61,528 nt of DNA from Oscillibacter sp. Its GTDB lineage: Bacteria > Bacillota > Clostridia > Oscillospirales > Oscillospiraceae. Both the position numbers and the translations under genes were made by a program. The notes beneath the pieces are model-generated. The model saw only the letters and a program-made list of their open reading frames with translations. It was not told the DNA's origin and made no database searches. The DNA lies in NCBI GenBank assembly GCA_017526785.1, contig JAFXQV010000017.1, positions 1 to 61,528 of the forward strand, read 5' to 3'. Positions 1 to 9,574 of the stretch are shown one piece after another (position 1 is the first letter of the stretch; every line of letters begins with the position of its first letter).

Positions 1-684
1 CATGTCGATGAGCTTCTCCATGTTCTTAATGTCGCCCTCCCCGGAAAGCGCGACGTAGTTCTGCGGAACCATTTCCACTTCCGCCGTGACGAACGCGTAA
101 CCCTTTTCCTCCAGCGCCTTCACAACGCCGTTGAAGGAATCGGGGTCTGTGGTGATTTCCAGCGCGGGGCCGTCCGCCTCGAAATCCTCCGCGCCCGCCT
201 CCAGCGCGTCCTCCATCACCTTGTCCTCGTCAAAGTCGCCGTCCTCGTTGTCGATAACGATGACGCCCTTGCGGTCGAACGACCAGCTCACGCAGCCAAT
301 CGCGCCGAGGTTGCCGTTGCACTTGTCGAACGCGTGCCGGACTTCGGGGGCGGTGCGCTGTCGGTTGTCGGTCAGCGCCTCCACGATGACCGCCACCCCG
401 CCGGGGCCGTAGCCCTCGTAGGTCACGGACTCGAAATTCTCCGTGCTTCCCGCGCCGAGCGCCTTGTCAATCGTGCGCTTGATGTTGTCGTTGGGCATGT
501 TGACGGCTTTCGCCTTGGCGATAACCGTGGCGAGGCGGGAGTTGTTGTTGGGGTCTCCGGAGCCGCCGCCCTCCTTCACCGCAACGATAATTTCCTTTGC
601 GATTTTCGTAAACGCCGCCGAGCGCTTCGCGTCCGCCGCGCCCTTTGTTTTCTGAATGTTATGCCATTTGGAATGTCCGGACAT
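1..684 (-). CDS. yebC: YebC/PmpR-family transcriptional/translation regulator (3' end cut by window)
   Basis: The N-terminus MSGHSKWHNIQ followed by a lysine-rich stretch is the hallmark of the YebC/PmpR/TACO1 family, cytoplasmic proteins described as DNA-binding regulators and, more recently, as factors easing ribosome stalling. 228 codons are visible. The family is usually about 240 residues, so only the last few residues are lost at the left edge. The ATG is preceded by GGGAGGAG at good spacing. It lies 17 bases after the Nif3 gene on the same strand, so it is probably the last visible gene of the leftward transcript. The exact role here is inferred from the family only. Confidence 0.93.
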   Translation of the reverse strand, partial: MSGHSKWHNIQKTKGAADAKRSAAFTKIAKEIIVAVKEGGGSGDPNNNSRLATVIAKAKAVNMPNDNIKRTIDKALGAGSTENFESVTYEGYGPGGVAVIVEALTDNRQRTAPEVRHAFDKCNGNLGAIGCVSWSFDRKGVIVIDNEDGDFDEDKVMEDALEAGAEDFEADGPALEITTDPDSFNGVVKALEEKGYAFVTAEVEMVPQNYVALSGEGDIKNMEKLIDM

Positions 685-701
685 AAAGTCTCCTCCCGTT
701 C

Positions 702-1487
702 TTACTCTTCCGCGCCGTAGCGTATGACATCCCGGTGCAACGCCGATTTCCATACGCGCAAATCGGGAAACTCCTCCCGCAACAGCGAAACCAGTTTTTC
801 ACAAACCAAGTCTTCCGTGGGGAAGTGCCCCGCGTCGATGAGGTTCAGCCCCGCCGCCGCGTCAAGGAAGCCGTGGTACTTGACATCCGCCGTCAGGAAG
901 GTGTCGCAACCCGCGCCAAGCGCGGCTTCGGCGTACTCGCCGCAAGCCCCGCCGCCTACCGCCACCCGGAACGCGTCCTTCCCGGCGTCGGCGTAGCGTA
1001 TGCCGCCGCAACCCAAAGCCGCCGACGCCTGCCGCACAAACTGCCGCAACGGCATAGGCGCGGCAAGCTCCCCCATGCGGCAGATTCCGCCGCCGTCCGG
1101 CAACAGTTCCACGTTAGACAGCCCCAGCGCCGCCGCGAGGCAGTCGTTGACGCCTCCCGGCGCCGCGTCAAGGTTTGTGTGCATACAAATACACGATACG
1201 CCGCCGCAGAGCAGTTTCATGAGCAGGCGCCCTTGCGGCGTATCGCGGCGCACGGTCTGCACCGGACGCCAGCGGCAGTTCATGACCGGATGATGGGCGA
1301 CAATTAACTCACAGCCGCCGTCAAGGGCTTCTTTCGCTACCGTCTCCGTGATGTCCAGCGCAACCAGAACGCGCCGCACGTCCTGTTCCGGGTCGCCCAG
1401 CAACTGCCCCACATTGTCCCAGTCCGCCGCCAATTCCTTCGGCGCGAACCCGTACAAAAACGCCTCAATTTCCCGGACGGTTGGCAT
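702..1487 (-). CDS. Nif3-like dinuclear metal-centre protein (YqfO family)
   Basis: A 261-residue protein with the Nif3 signature: WDNVGQLLGD near residues 23-32, AHHPV at 64-68, HTNLD at 103-107 and a C-terminal GHFPTE. The His, Asp and Glu residues that hold the two metal ions in this hexameric family are present. The family is often labelled GTP cyclohydrolase I type 2, but its physiological reaction is unsettled. The start overlaps the end of trmK by 23 bases. The trmK-nif3 pairing is common in Firmicutes and supports co-translation. The short form without the inserted PII-like domain is present here. Confidence 0.92.
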   Translation of the reverse strand: MPTVREIEAFLYGFAPKELAADWDNVGQLLGDPEQDVRRVLVALDITETVAKEALDGGCELIVAHHPVMNCRWRPVQTVRRDTPQGRLLMKLLCGGVSCICMHTNLDAAPGGVNDCLAAALGLSNVELLPDGGGICRMGELAAPMPLRQFVRQASAALGCGGIRYADAGKDAFRVAVGGGACGEYAEAALGAGCDTFLTADVKYHGFLDAAAGLNLIDAGHFPTEDLVCEKLVSLLREEFPDLRVWKSALHRDVIRYGAEE

Positions 1488-2193
1488 GTCGCCACTCCTC
1501 CCTCATCGCGTAAAGTTCCGTCAAAACGTCGCGGAGTTCGTCCGCCCGCTCCGCGTCGGCGGGACTGCCCCGCCCCGTGCGAATGCCCCGGCTGAGTCCC
1601 GCCAGCGCGTTTTGAAGGCGCAGTATCGTTTCTATCAGATAGCGGTCGCCGAGCGGGTCACGCGACAGCTTCGCGCCGCCGTAGGACTGCCCCCGCGTCA
1701 GCGACATTTCCCCGCCGACAGCCTCCATCACAGGATAGAGAATGCCGCGCTCCCGCGCCGACGCTTCCCGGCGGATTGCGTAGCCGTTATCGGCGAGGAA
1801 ACGCCGCAAGACTTCCGCCCGCGTCATGGGCTGTAAGAGCAGGACGCGCTTTCCGTCCTTCGTCCACGGCGCCTTCGCTAAAATCGCGGCGATGTTCTCC
1901 CCGCCCAGTCCGGCGATTGCGATTACGTCCGCCTCTTGCGGGCGAATGCCGGACAGCCCGTCGCAGAGGCGGAACTGTATCCCGCGCACGTCCCATTGAC
2001 GCGCCGTCGCCTTAGCGCGGCGCAAGGGCTCCGGGCGCAAGTCGCTTGCGATACACCCGCGCAGGCGTCCGCGCAGGACTAACCACACGGGCAACAGGGC
2101 GTGGTCGGAGCCGATGTCGGCGAACGCCGCGCCCTGCGGAACCCAGTCCGCCAACAGTTGCAGACGGGGCGTTAATTCCAGTTGTTTTCCCAT
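1465..2193 (-). CDS. trmK: tRNA (adenine(22)-N1)-methyltransferase TrmK
   Basis: A 242-residue class I SAM methyltransferase. The N-terminal part has RLQLLADWVPQGAAFADIGSD with the SAM-binding D-x-G-x-D motif, followed by IAGLGGENI and QPMTRAEVLRRFL, as in TrmK (YqfN), which methylates N1 of A22 in bacterial tRNAs. The open frame extends 40 codons upstream, but that part is arginine-rich and unlike the family, so the ATG at 2193 (MGKQLELTPRL), preceded by GGGGCGAG, was chosen. It overlaps the Nif3 gene downstream and follows the DUF1858 gene by 67 bases. Confidence 0.9.
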   Translation of the reverse strand: MGKQLELTPRLQLLADWVPQGAAFADIGSDHALLPVWLVLRGRLRGCIASDLRPEPLRRAKATARQWDVRGIQFRLCDGLSGIRPQEADVIAIAGLGGENIAAILAKAPWTKDGKRVLLLQPMTRAEVLRRFLADNGYAIRREASARERGILYPVMEAVGGEMSLTRGQSYGGAKLSRDPLGDRYLIETILRLQNALAGLSRGIRTGRGSPADAERADELRDVLTELYAMREEWRHANRPGN

Positions 2194-2260
2194 GCTCGCC
2201 CCGCTTTCGTCCCGGCGTCGCGGAGACGGGACGCCTTTGGCGCGCCGCCCCCGCGAACGC

Positions 2261-2470
2261 TTACGCCTCTTTCCGGTTGGCTTCCTCGTTGACAAGCTCC
2301 ACCAGCTTGTCAACGTCGATTCCGTGCACGTAGCAGGCTTCCTCCACGGTCTCGCCCCGCGACGCCGGACAGCCTAAGCAGTGCATACCAATCGACATGA
2401 AAATGGGCGCGGTCTGCGGCGCGATGTCCAGAATGTCGCCGATGACCGTGTCTTTCGTGATGTTCACCAT
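2261..2470 (-). CDS. DUF1858 small disulfide/redox-domain protein
   Basis: A 69-residue protein matching the DUF1858 family (hybrid-cluster-protein-associated redox disulfide domain): MVNITKDTVIGDILDIAP at the N-terminus and the CLGCPAS motif at the middle, whose two cysteines are the putative redox pair. Members are soluble and small, and their biochemical role is poorly known. The gene has its own promoter just upstream (2512-2540) and probably leads the trmK-nif3-yebC transcript. The ATG is preceded by GGAGG. Confidence 0.88.
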   Translation of the reverse strand: MVNITKDTVIGDILDIAPQTAPIFMSIGMHCLGCPASRGETVEEACYVHGIDVDKLVELVNEEANRKEA

Positions 2471-2505
2471 AAGATTTCCTCCGCTTGTTCAAATTTTCTC
2501 GGAAC

Positions 2506-2540
2506 GGGGCTATTATAGCCCCTTCCCGCCCCTAATTCAA
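2506..2540 (-). promoter_or_regulatory. Sigma-A-type promoter with palindrome over the -10 (DUF1858 gene)
   Basis: On the minus strand TTGAAT (2540-2535) and TATAAT (2517-2512) are 17 bases apart. The -10 sits inside a perfect 17-bp inverted repeat, GGGGCTATAATAGCCCC (2506-2522), which could be an operator or a start-site hairpin. Assignment is by sequence pattern. Confidence 0.6.
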
Positions 2541-2553
2541 TAGGCTTTCTTTC

Positions 2554-2581
2554 AACCCTCCCGCCCCATAAGGGCGGGACA
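2554..2581. other. GC-rich intergenic hairpin
   Basis: An inverted repeat TCCCGCCC...GGGCGGGA lies directly after the stop of the DUF815 ATPase gene. It lacks a clear U-tract in the minus direction, so its role as a terminator is uncertain. Similar hairpins occur between other genes of this window. Confidence 0.4.
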
Positions 2582-3823
2582 TTATTGCAACACGCCCGCC
2601 TTGCAGAGCTCAATATACTGTTTCGCCACTCTCGCGCTCCGCCCCCCGGCGCGGATTGCGAACGCCTCCGCCCTTACGGAAAGCTCCGTTTCGCCCAGCG
2701 CCACGCCGTACTGCTCCGCCAGCTTGCGCACAATGTACAGGTACCGCTCCTTGTCCGGGACGCCGAACGTCACCGTCAGCCCGAACCGCGCCGAAAGGCT
2801 CATCAGCTCCTGCCGCGTGTCCGACGCGTGGATGTCGTCGCCCTCGCGGTCGGAAAGCGTCTCTTTGATAAGGTGCCTGCGGTTGCTCGTCGCGTACACC
2901 GCCGCGTTTCCGGCGCGCCCGCCCACGCTCCCTTCCAGTATCGCTTTGAGCGCGGCAAAGTTGTCGTCGTTGACGGTAAAGCTCAGGTCGTCAATGAAAA
3001 TCAGGAACTTTAGCGGGTTGTCGGAAAGCGTCTCCATCAGTCCGGGCAGTTCGTAAAGCTGGTTCTTTTTCACTTCCACCAGACGCAGGCCGCGCCCCGC
3101 GTACTCGTTGGCAAGGGCTTTCACCGTACTGGATTTTCCCGTCCCCGCGTCGCCGTACAACAGGACGTTATTCGCGGGCTGTCCGTTCAACAACGCCTCC
3201 GTGTTGCTGATAATCTTCTCGCGCTCGCGCTCGTATCCGGGCAACTGTTCCAGCGTCTGCGGGTCGGGGCGCTTCACCGGGACAAGCTCCCCGTTATCCG
3301 ACAGCGTGAACGCCCGATAGCGGGCGAACAAGCCGTAGCCCGCCGTTCCCACGTTGCGCATACGCTCGCGGTACTCGGTGGGAATGTCCAGTTCGGACGT
3401 GAGCCAGCCCGTCATGAACAGCGGGACGCCGGGCAAGTCCGACAGTTTCAGGCGGGACAGGCGTTGCAGGAAATCAAGCTCCTTCTCCAGCGCGCCCGAC
3501 AGCGCCGCGTTCAGCGAACCGTTCCCGCATTGGCGGACACAGGCGTTTTCGCTCTCGGAAATCCTTTGGGACAGGTAGCGGCTCCAATCGCCGCCCGCCT
3601 CGAAAATCCGCGCCTCAAAGGACGCGATACGCCGTAAGAAGCGTTCCTGCCTCCCCTTTACGCATTCGCCCAGCGCGGCGGACAAGTCGCGGATTGCCGG
3701 GTCTTGCAACAAGTCGCGGAATACAACCAGCGTGTCCAAACGGCGGCGCAAGTCCAGCGCCGCCGCCATAGCCGCCGCGTCCCCGGCGGGACGCGGCGCG
3801 TTCGCGGCAACTTCCCCGCCCAT
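2582..3823 (-). CDS. DUF815-family AAA+ ATPase
   Basis: A 413-residue P-loop ATPase. A helical N-terminal half of about 190 residues is followed by a Walker A motif GDAGTGKS (residues 224-231) and a Walker B FLIFIDDL (about 273-280), then sensor motifs, as in DUF815 proteins. These are cytoplasmic AAA+ proteins with no established function in bacteria. The ATG overlaps the ilvD stop by one base (TGATG), so translation is probably coupled to ilvD. The pairing with ilvD looks positional and not functional. Confidence 0.85.
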   Translation of the reverse strand: MGGEVAANAPRPAGDAAAMAAALDLRRRLDTLVVFRDLLQDPAIRDLSAALGECVKGRQERFLRRIASFEARIFEAGGDWSRYLSQRISESENACVRQCGNGSLNAALSGALEKELDFLQRLSRLKLSDLPGVPLFMTGWLTSELDIPTEYRERMRNVGTAGYGLFARYRAFTLSDNGELVPVKRPDPQTLEQLPGYEREREKIISNTEALLNGQPANNVLLYGDAGTGKSSTVKALANEYAGRGLRLVEVKKNQLYELPGLMETLSDNPLKFLIFIDDLSFTVNDDNFAALKAILEGSVGGRAGNAAVYATSNRRHLIKETLSDREGDDIHASDTRQELMSLSARFGLTVTFGVPDKERYLYIVRKLAEQYGVALGETELSVRAEAFAIRAGGRSARVAKQYIELCKAGVLQ

Positions 3824-5481
3824 CAGCGCAACACCGCGCCTTCGTCGGCGCTCGACACCATGCGGGCGTAACGGGCAAGCCAGCCGGAAGTAACCTTCGG
3901 CTCCGGCTGTTTGTACTCCGCCCTGCGCCTCGCCAACTCGTCCTCGCCCACCAAAAGCGTAACGGACGCGTTCGGGATGTCAATGGCGATTTGGTCGCCC
4001 TCTTTCACAAGCCCGATGGGGCCGCCCGACGCCGCTTCCGGGCTGACATGCCCGATAGACGCGCCCCGGCTCGCCCCGGAGAACCGCCCGTCCGTGATAA
4101 GCGCCACCGTCTTGTCCAGCTTCATGCCCGCAAGCGCGGAAGTCGGGTTCAGCATTTCCCGCATTCCGGGGCCGCCCTTGGGCCCTTCGTAACGAATCAC
4201 AACCACGTCGCCGGGGACAATCTTCCCGGCGTAAATGGCGGCGATAGCGTCCTCTTCGCTGTCGAACACCCGCGCCGGGCCCGTGTGCGCCTGCATTTCC
4301 GGTGCCACCGCGCTACGCTTGACTACGCAACCGTTCGGCGCGATGTTGCCCCACAGGATTTGCAAGCCGCCCGTCTCGCTGTACGGCTCCTCGACGGGGC
4401 GGATGGCGTTATGGTTGCGGTTGGCGGCGCCTTTGATATTCTCGCCGACCGTATGCCCCGTGACGGTCATGCAGTCCAAGTCCAGCAGGTTCTTTTTCGC
4501 CAGTTCCGACTGCACCGCCGCGACGCCGCCCGCGTTGTAGAGGTCGGGCATATGCGTCGGGCCCGCCGGGGCGAGGTGGCACAGATTCGGCGTCCGGGCG
4601 GAAATCTCGTTGAACAGCTTCAAATCCAACTCAACGCCCGCCTCGTGCGCGATTGCAAGCAAATGCAGAACCGTGTTTGTCGAACAGCCAAGCGCCATGT
4701 CGCAGGTCAGGGCGTTGCGGATACTCCGCTCGTTGATAATGTCGCGGGCGGTGATATTGCGGCGCACCATTTCCATAATCGCCGCGCCGGACATGCGCCC
4801 CAGTTGCAGGCGACGGCTGTAGACGGCGGGAATCGTGCCGTTGCCGGGGAGCGCGATTCCAATCGCTTCGCACAGGCAGTTCATAGAGTTCGCCGTGTAC
4901 ATCCCCGAACAGCTCCCGCAACTCGGACAGCAGTTTTGCGTGCACTCCTCCAGTTGCGCGCCGTCAATCATGCCCGCCTTGTACGCGCCGACCGCCTCGA
5001 ACATCTTGGACAGGCTGACTTCCTCGCCGCCGTAAGTCCCCGCCATCATGGGGCCGCCGCTACATACCACGGCGGGCACGTCCATGCGAACCGCCGCCAT
5101 CACCATGCCGGGGACGATTTTGTCGCAGTTCGGAATTAAAACCATGCCGTCGAACTGGTGCGCCATGAACATGGTCTCCGTGCTGTCGCAGATTAACTCC
5201 CGGCTTGCGAGGGAATACTTCATCCCGATATGCCCCATGGCGATACCGTCGCAAACGCCGATAGCGGGCACCATGAACGGCGTGCCGCCCGCCGCCTCAA
5301 TGCCCGCCTTGACCGCGTCGGCGAGCTTGTCAAGGTTCATATGCCCCGGCACAATGTCGCTGTGGGCGCTCACAACCGCGATTAACGGTTTTTCCAAATC
5401 CTGTTGCGTATAGCCCAGAGCGTAAAACAGGCTCCGGTTCGGGGCGCGTTCCGCGCCTTTCGTCACGTTGTCGCTACGCAT
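3823..5481 (-). CDS. ilvD: Dihydroxy-acid dehydratase
   Basis: A 552-residue IlvD, the Fe-S enzyme that dehydrates 2,3-dihydroxy-isovalerate and -methylvalerate to the 2-keto acids of valine and isoleucine. Visible family motifs are [23 protein letters not shown] with a cluster cysteine, and [14 protein letters not shown]. The length is normal for the family. The ATG follows AAAGGAGA. The gene lies downstream of ilvC and a small secreted-protein gene on the same strand and is translationally joined to the DUF815 ATPase. As an oxygen-sensitive cluster enzyme it fits an anaerobe. Confidence 0.97.
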   Translation of the reverse strand: MRSDNVTKGAERAPNRSLFYALGYTQQDLEKPLIAVVSAHSDIVPGHMNLDKLADAVKAGIEAAGGTPFMVPAIGVCDGIAMGHIGMKYSLASRELICDSTETMFMAHQFDGMVLIPNCDKIVPGMVMAAVRMDVPAVVCSGGPMMAGTYGGEEVSLSKMFEAVGAYKAGMIDGAQLEECTQNCCPSCGSCSGMYTANSMNCLCEAIGIALPGNGTIPAVYSRRLQLGRMSGAAIMEMVRRNITARDIINERSIRNALTCDMALGCSTNTVLHLLAIAHEAGVELDLKLFNEISARTPNLCHLAPAGPTHMPDLYNAGGVAAVQSELAKKNLLDLDCMTVTGHTVGENIKGAANRNHNAIRPVEEPYSETGGLQILWGNIAPNGCVVKRSAVAPEMQAHTGPARVFDSEEDAIAAIYAGKIVPGDVVVIRYEGPKGGPGMREMLNPTSALAGMKLDKTVALITDGRFSGASRGASIGHVSPEAASGGPIGLVKEGDQIAIDIPNASVTLLVGEDELARRRAEYKQPEPKVTSGWLARYARMVSSADEGAVLR

Positions 5482-5509
5482 ATGCTTTTCTCCTTTTTCA
5501 GCCGCGTTT

Positions 5510-6016
5510 TCACGGGCGGCAGTTATTGCACGGCTCGTACCCCATGGAAACGACGGATTCTCTGGTTCCGCGATAATCCCTACGGTTCCTTGCGGAAATA
5601 GTCCCGGCGGAAGGGCAGGAGGCGTAATGAAATTTCATCGTGTTCGCGTTTAACACGAAATCGAGTTCCCCCACAGGGATAATTGCCGTCATTGCCCCGC
5701 ACAAAAGCGAAAAGGAATTTTCTTCCACAAAAACCGCCTTGACAAATTCCGCGCCGGAAATTTCCCGGTCAAAGCGGACGGTGGCGGTCTGAGCTTTTTC
5801 CCCGGCTCCGACGCCTTTCGATTTTACGCTCCGCATTTGAAGTGTTTGCGCGTCATAAACGCCTATCCAAAGAAGCCCGCCCTTCGGCGCGTTTAAACGT
5901 ACCGTAACCGTACCGCCTTCTTGTTTCGCGGAATAGACACAGGGGGCGTCGTCGGCTCCGTAAGCCCCGATTGTCAAAAACAGAATCGTCAAAAGCACGA
6001 CGGATAATTTTTTCAT
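5510..6016 (-). CDS. Small secreted protein with Cys-rich C-terminal motif
   Basis: 168 residues. A signal peptide ([20 protein letters not shown]) is followed by a beta-rich domain and a C-terminal segment reading [13 protein letters not shown]...[10 protein letters not shown]. The HxxxC...CxxC pattern resembles the metal-binding Ada-like tail found on many secreted nucleases and lipoproteins, so it may bind a metal. The N-terminal domain resembles that of the BspA-type protein at 58467-59885. The start chosen (6016) has AAGGA nine bases upstream and begins the signal peptide; the frame opens 8 codons earlier. Function unknown. Confidence 0.75.
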   Translation of the reverse strand: MKKLSVVLLTILFLTIGAYGADDAPCVYSAKQEGGTVTVRLNAPKGGLLWIGVYDAQTLQMRSVKSKGVGAGEKAQTATVRFDREISGAEFVKAVFVEENSFSLLCGAMTAIIPVGELDFVLNANTMKFHYASCPSAGTISARNRRDYRGTRESVVSMGYEPCNNCRP

Positions 6017-6056
6017 CAGAATATCCTTACTTGTTATCATTTGTTATCGGCGATGC

Positions 6057-6088
6057 AAAAGGAATCGCCGCCGGAAGCCCGACGGCGA
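6057..6088 (-). terminator. Intrinsic terminator after ilvC
   Basis: On the minus strand a 10-bp stem (TCGCCGTCGG / CCGGCGGCGA) with a 4-base loop is followed by TTCCTTTT. It lies just downstream of the ilvC stop and ahead of the small secreted-protein gene. Confidence 0.65.
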
Positions 6089-6103
6089 CTGTTCCGGCCT
6101 CGC

Positions 6104-7364
<1,261 letters not shown>

Positions 7365-7393
7365 GTGCGGCGTTGACGCGTTGGGCGGGTTGC

Positions 7394-7468
7394 GCAGGTG
7401 TAGCACAATGGTCAGGGCACCAGCCTTCCAAGCTGGGGATGCGAGTTCGATTCTCGTCACCTGCTCCA
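7394..7468 (+). tRNA. tRNA-Gly (TCC)
   Basis: A full cloverleaf with acceptor GCAGGTG/CACCTGC, anticodon stem CCAGC/GCTGG with loop CTTCCAA (anticodon TCC), a GTTCGATTC T-loop and an encoded CCA. First of five tRNAs. Confidence 0.96.
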
Positions 7469-7473
7469 AATCC

Positions 7474-7550
7474 GCGCCAGTAGCTCATCCGGATAGAGCA
7501 ACTGCCTTCTAAGCAGTAGGTGGGGGGTTCGAGTCCCTTCTGGCGTACCA
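7474..7550 (+). tRNA. tRNA-Arg (TCT)
   Basis: Acceptor GCGCCAG/CTGGCGT, anticodon stem ACTGC/GCAGT with loop CTTCTAA (anticodon TCT), T-loop GTTCGAGTC, discriminator A and an encoded CCA. Confidence 0.96.
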
Positions 7551-7584
7551 TTCCTTTCGGAACGCTTCAAAGCGTCGCGCATAT

Positions 7585-7661
7585 GGTGGGTGTAGTTCAA
7601 CTGGCAGAGCACCGGATTGTGGTTCCGGGCGTTGTGGGTTCAAGTCCCATCACCCACCCCA
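7585..7661 (+). tRNA. tRNA-His (GTG)
   Basis: Acceptor GTGGGTG/CACCCAC with an extra 5' G facing C73, the histidine identity pair. Anticodon stem CCGGA/TCCGG with loop TTGTGGT (anticodon GTG). CCA is encoded. Confidence 0.96.
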
Positions 7662-7748
7662 CAGAAAGCCGGGGAGCAGGGAGCGTCCCTGTAATCCCCG
7701 CTTTCTTCTTTCCGACGCGTCCCCACAATGCCGGGAAGCGTTCCATAT

Positions 7749-7823
7749 TGGGGCGTAGCCAAGTGGTAAGGCAAGGGACTTTGACTCCCTCATCCGCTGG
7801 TTCGAGTCCAGCCGTCCCAGCCA
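7749..7823 (+). tRNA. tRNA-Gln (TTG)
   Basis: Acceptor TGGGGCG/CGTCCCA, anticodon stem AGGGA/TCCCT with loop CTTTGAC (anticodon TTG), discriminator G and an encoded CCA. Confidence 0.95.
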
Positions 7824-7837
7824 TTGTCATATTGTTC

Positions 7838-7913
7838 GATTCGGTAGCTCAGTCGGCAGAGCAACTGCCTTTTAAGCAGTGGGTCCGGGGTTCGAATCCC
7901 CGCCGAGTCACCA
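7838..7913 (+). tRNA. tRNA-Lys (TTT)
   Basis: Acceptor GATTCGG/CCGAGTC, anticodon stem ACTGC/GCAGT with loop CTTTTAA (anticodon TTT), T-loop GTTCGAATC, discriminator A and an encoded CCA. Last gene of the cluster. Confidence 0.96.
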
Positions 7914-8030
7914 GAACGTCACCGGAAACCGTCACAAAGCGCGGTTTCCGGTCATTATTATCGCACAAATCGCCGCAAATGGGGAGGTTTTTCTGTTCTC
8001 TTTTTTCTCTCGTCAGAGCTGTTCGGCCGA

Positions 8031-8660
8031 CTATCTCCGCCGCGTGACGTACAGCGCGGCGGAATACGCTATCGGCACGGCCGCAAGCAGGGTTGTCACG
8101 CCGATAAATACGTACATCTGTCCGAACCGCACAAAGGCGTCCACAATCATCACAAGGCCGCCCGCCACCCACAGCGCCCCCGCCACGCGGTGCGTACGGT
8201 TCCAGTTGTCCTCGTCGGAGAGCGTCCACGGGAGCTTGATACCGACCGTGTAATTTTGCCGGCACTTGGGCAGGTAGTTCCCCACGACCACGAACAGTAC
8301 CCCCGTCAGCAGCATGCCGGACAGCGTGATATCTACCGAGTACCCCAGCGCGTTCGGGTACACCATCGCCGCCGCGAACAGCGACACCGCCGGACATATC
8401 CAGAGTACCAGAGCGCGTATTTTGCCGCTGACGTTCCCGGCCTTCGGGTCGTGGAACACGGCAAAGGCACAAGTCAAATGCACCGCCAGCAGAAACAGCG
8501 GCAGTCCGAACACCGCGAACGCCCTGCCGCTCCAGCCGTCGGGCGTGCCGGAGAAATCAAAATGCGTCGGGACGCGTTCCGGCAGTCGCCCCCAGAGCGT
8601 GATTCCCGCGCACACCGGAAGCAGTACACAGACAGATGTCAGCAGAAGATTACGTTTCAT
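8031..8660 (-). CDS. SdpI-family (DUF1648) integral membrane protein
   Basis: 209 residues with about six hydrophobic segments. The N-terminal DUF1648 pattern is clear (a membrane helix, then RLPERVPTHFDFSGTPDGW), and the C-terminal half has the SdpI motif GNYLPKCRQNYTVGIKLPWTL with NWNRTHR after it. In Bacillus subtilis SdpI gives immunity to the cannibalism toxin SdpC and sequesters the repressor SdpR. The gene overlaps the ArsR-type regulator by 11 bases, as in sdpR-sdpI operons. No SdpC-like toxin gene is visible nearby, so the signal sensed here is unknown. Confidence 0.88.
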   Translation of the reverse strand: MKRNLLLTSVCVLLPVCAGITLWGRLPERVPTHFDFSGTPDGWSGRAFAVFGLPLFLLAVHLTCAFAVFHDPKAGNVSGKIRALVLWICPAVSLFAAAMVYPNALGYSVDITLSGMLLTGVLFVVVGNYLPKCRQNYTVGIKLPWTLSDEDNWNRTHRVAGALWVAGGLVMIVDAFVRFGQMYVFIGVTTLLAAVPIAYSAALYVTRRR

Positions 8661-8928
8661 CGGTCGCCTCCCCTTTCAAGTCCGCAATCCAGCACAGCAC
8701 GTCCTCCAACACGGACGTGTTCAACTGGTAATAGATGTAGTTTTTGTCGCGTGTCTCAAACACGAGTTCAGCCTGTTTCAGGACGCCCAAATGGTGGGAA
8801 ATCGTGGCTCCCGTGAGGTCAAAGCGCGCAGCGATTTCCCCGGCGGAGAGTTGCCCGTCTTTTAAAAGCGTCAGGATTTCCCGCCGAACCGGGTTCGACA
8901 GCGCCTTGAATGTCGCGCCAAAGCCCAT
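8650..8928 (-). CDS. ArsR-family autorepressor, SdpR type
   Basis: A 92-residue winged-helix protein: FKALSNPVRREILTLLKDGQLSAGEIAARFDLTGATISHHLGVLKQAELV is a classic ArsR recognition core. No metal-binding CxC or His pair of the metal sensors is seen, which fits the SdpR subgroup. It precedes and overlaps the SdpI-like gene. The upstream region holds two copies of a 15-bp element around the promoter, consistent with autorepression. Start MGFGATFKAL with ATG at 8928. Confidence 0.9.
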   Translation of the reverse strand: MGFGATFKALSNPVRREILTLLKDGQLSAGEIAARFDLTGATISHHLGVLKQAELVFETRDKNYIYYQLNTSVLEDVLCWIADLKGEATDET

Positions 8929-8945
8929 GCCACCGCCTCTTTCTG

Positions 8946-9020
8946 TTTAGAAGTTTTTCTAAATACAAGGTAACACAACTCCTCCCGTTTGTCAAGAGGC
9001 ATTTTGAAGTTTTTCTAAAT
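8946..9020 (-). promoter_or_regulatory. sdpR-like promoter with duplicated operator
   Basis: On the minus strand TTGACA (8995-8990), 17 bases, TACCTT (8972-8967) with an extended TG. An inverted repeat TTTAGAA-GTTT-TTCTAAA (8946-8963) lies just downstream. A 15-bp part of it, GAAGTTTTTCTAAAT, recurs exactly at 9006-9020 upstream of the -35. The two copies, 56 bp apart, bracket the promoter. Confidence 0.7.
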
Positions 9021-9574
9021 TCTACGGTGTAGCGGTATCTCGCTTTTTGGCAAAATCCAGCCCTGATTTTATATAATCTGACGAAATTTTCCCTCTTGCG
9101 GCAAAATCTGAAAAAACCTCTTGCAATTTCCGTTGCTATCGTTCATAATAACAATGCAACAACGAACGCCGTACGGCGTCCGTTGACAGAAGCAGAATAA
9201 GCGGTAGGCCATGCAGTGTTCCCAGCACCGTACAGCCCTATGATGAGTGACCAAGTTCAAAAGCGCACTCAACACAACAGACGATTGTGCCTGTACCGTA
9301 AGGCATAGTATATCCGTTTTTCCTGAAATTTACAAGGGGAATGGGTGTGGAATCGTTGTGTCATAGTCTGATTGTATTTCAGGCGGTGTTGAGTTCACGC
9401 TCGGCACCGCCTGTTTTGTTTCTGACAGGGATGGTCTGGACGTGTCCGGACACCAACTGCCAGAAAGGTCGGGATGTGTTTTGAGGGTCTGAGGATTACG
9501 AATCCTTATACCGCGCCTTGTTCGAGTGAAGGAGCAACCCCCGCTTTCATTTATGAAAGGTGTGATGTCGTTAT
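9021..9574. other. Gene-poor AT-richer stretch, content unresolved
   Basis: No convincing protein gene is seen in this roughly 550-bp gap. It contains TATAAT at 9072-9077 with a poorly spaced -35 (TTGGCA, 19 bases), a perfect 14-bp palindrome ACGCCGTACGGCGT (9166-9179), a strong terminator-like hairpin (9380-9421) and a perfect 12-bp palindrome GTGTCCGGACAC (9442-9453). The arrangement could be an untranslated RNA of about 300 nt ending at the hairpin. It does not match tmRNA, RNase P, SRP or 6S features that I can recognise. Confidence 0.4.
9380..9421 (+). terminator. Terminator-like hairpin in the gene-poor stretch
   Basis: Stem CAGGCGGTG (9380-9388) pairs with CACCGCCTG (9405-9413). The loop contains a smaller GAG/CTC pairing, and TTTTGTTT follows. 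It implies a plus-strand transcript from the preceding stretch. Confidence 0.65.

Noticed and set aside
3991-5139. Long open frame (382 codons) on the plus strand opposite ilvD
   Set aside because: It is antisense to a strongly conserved enzyme. High-GC third positions leave few stops on the other strand. Arg/His-rich composition and no ribosome site.
7913-8030. A sixth tRNA or a 5S rRNA after the tRNA-Lys gene
   Set aside because: No cloverleaf or 5S-like sequence is seen; the interval holds only a short GGAAACCG...CGGTTTCC inverted repeat that probably ends the tRNA transcript.
9069-9275. 68-codon minus-strand frame in the gene-poor stretch
   Set aside because: Cys/His/Arg-rich, no ribosome site, and it runs across a perfect palindrome; more likely non-coding.
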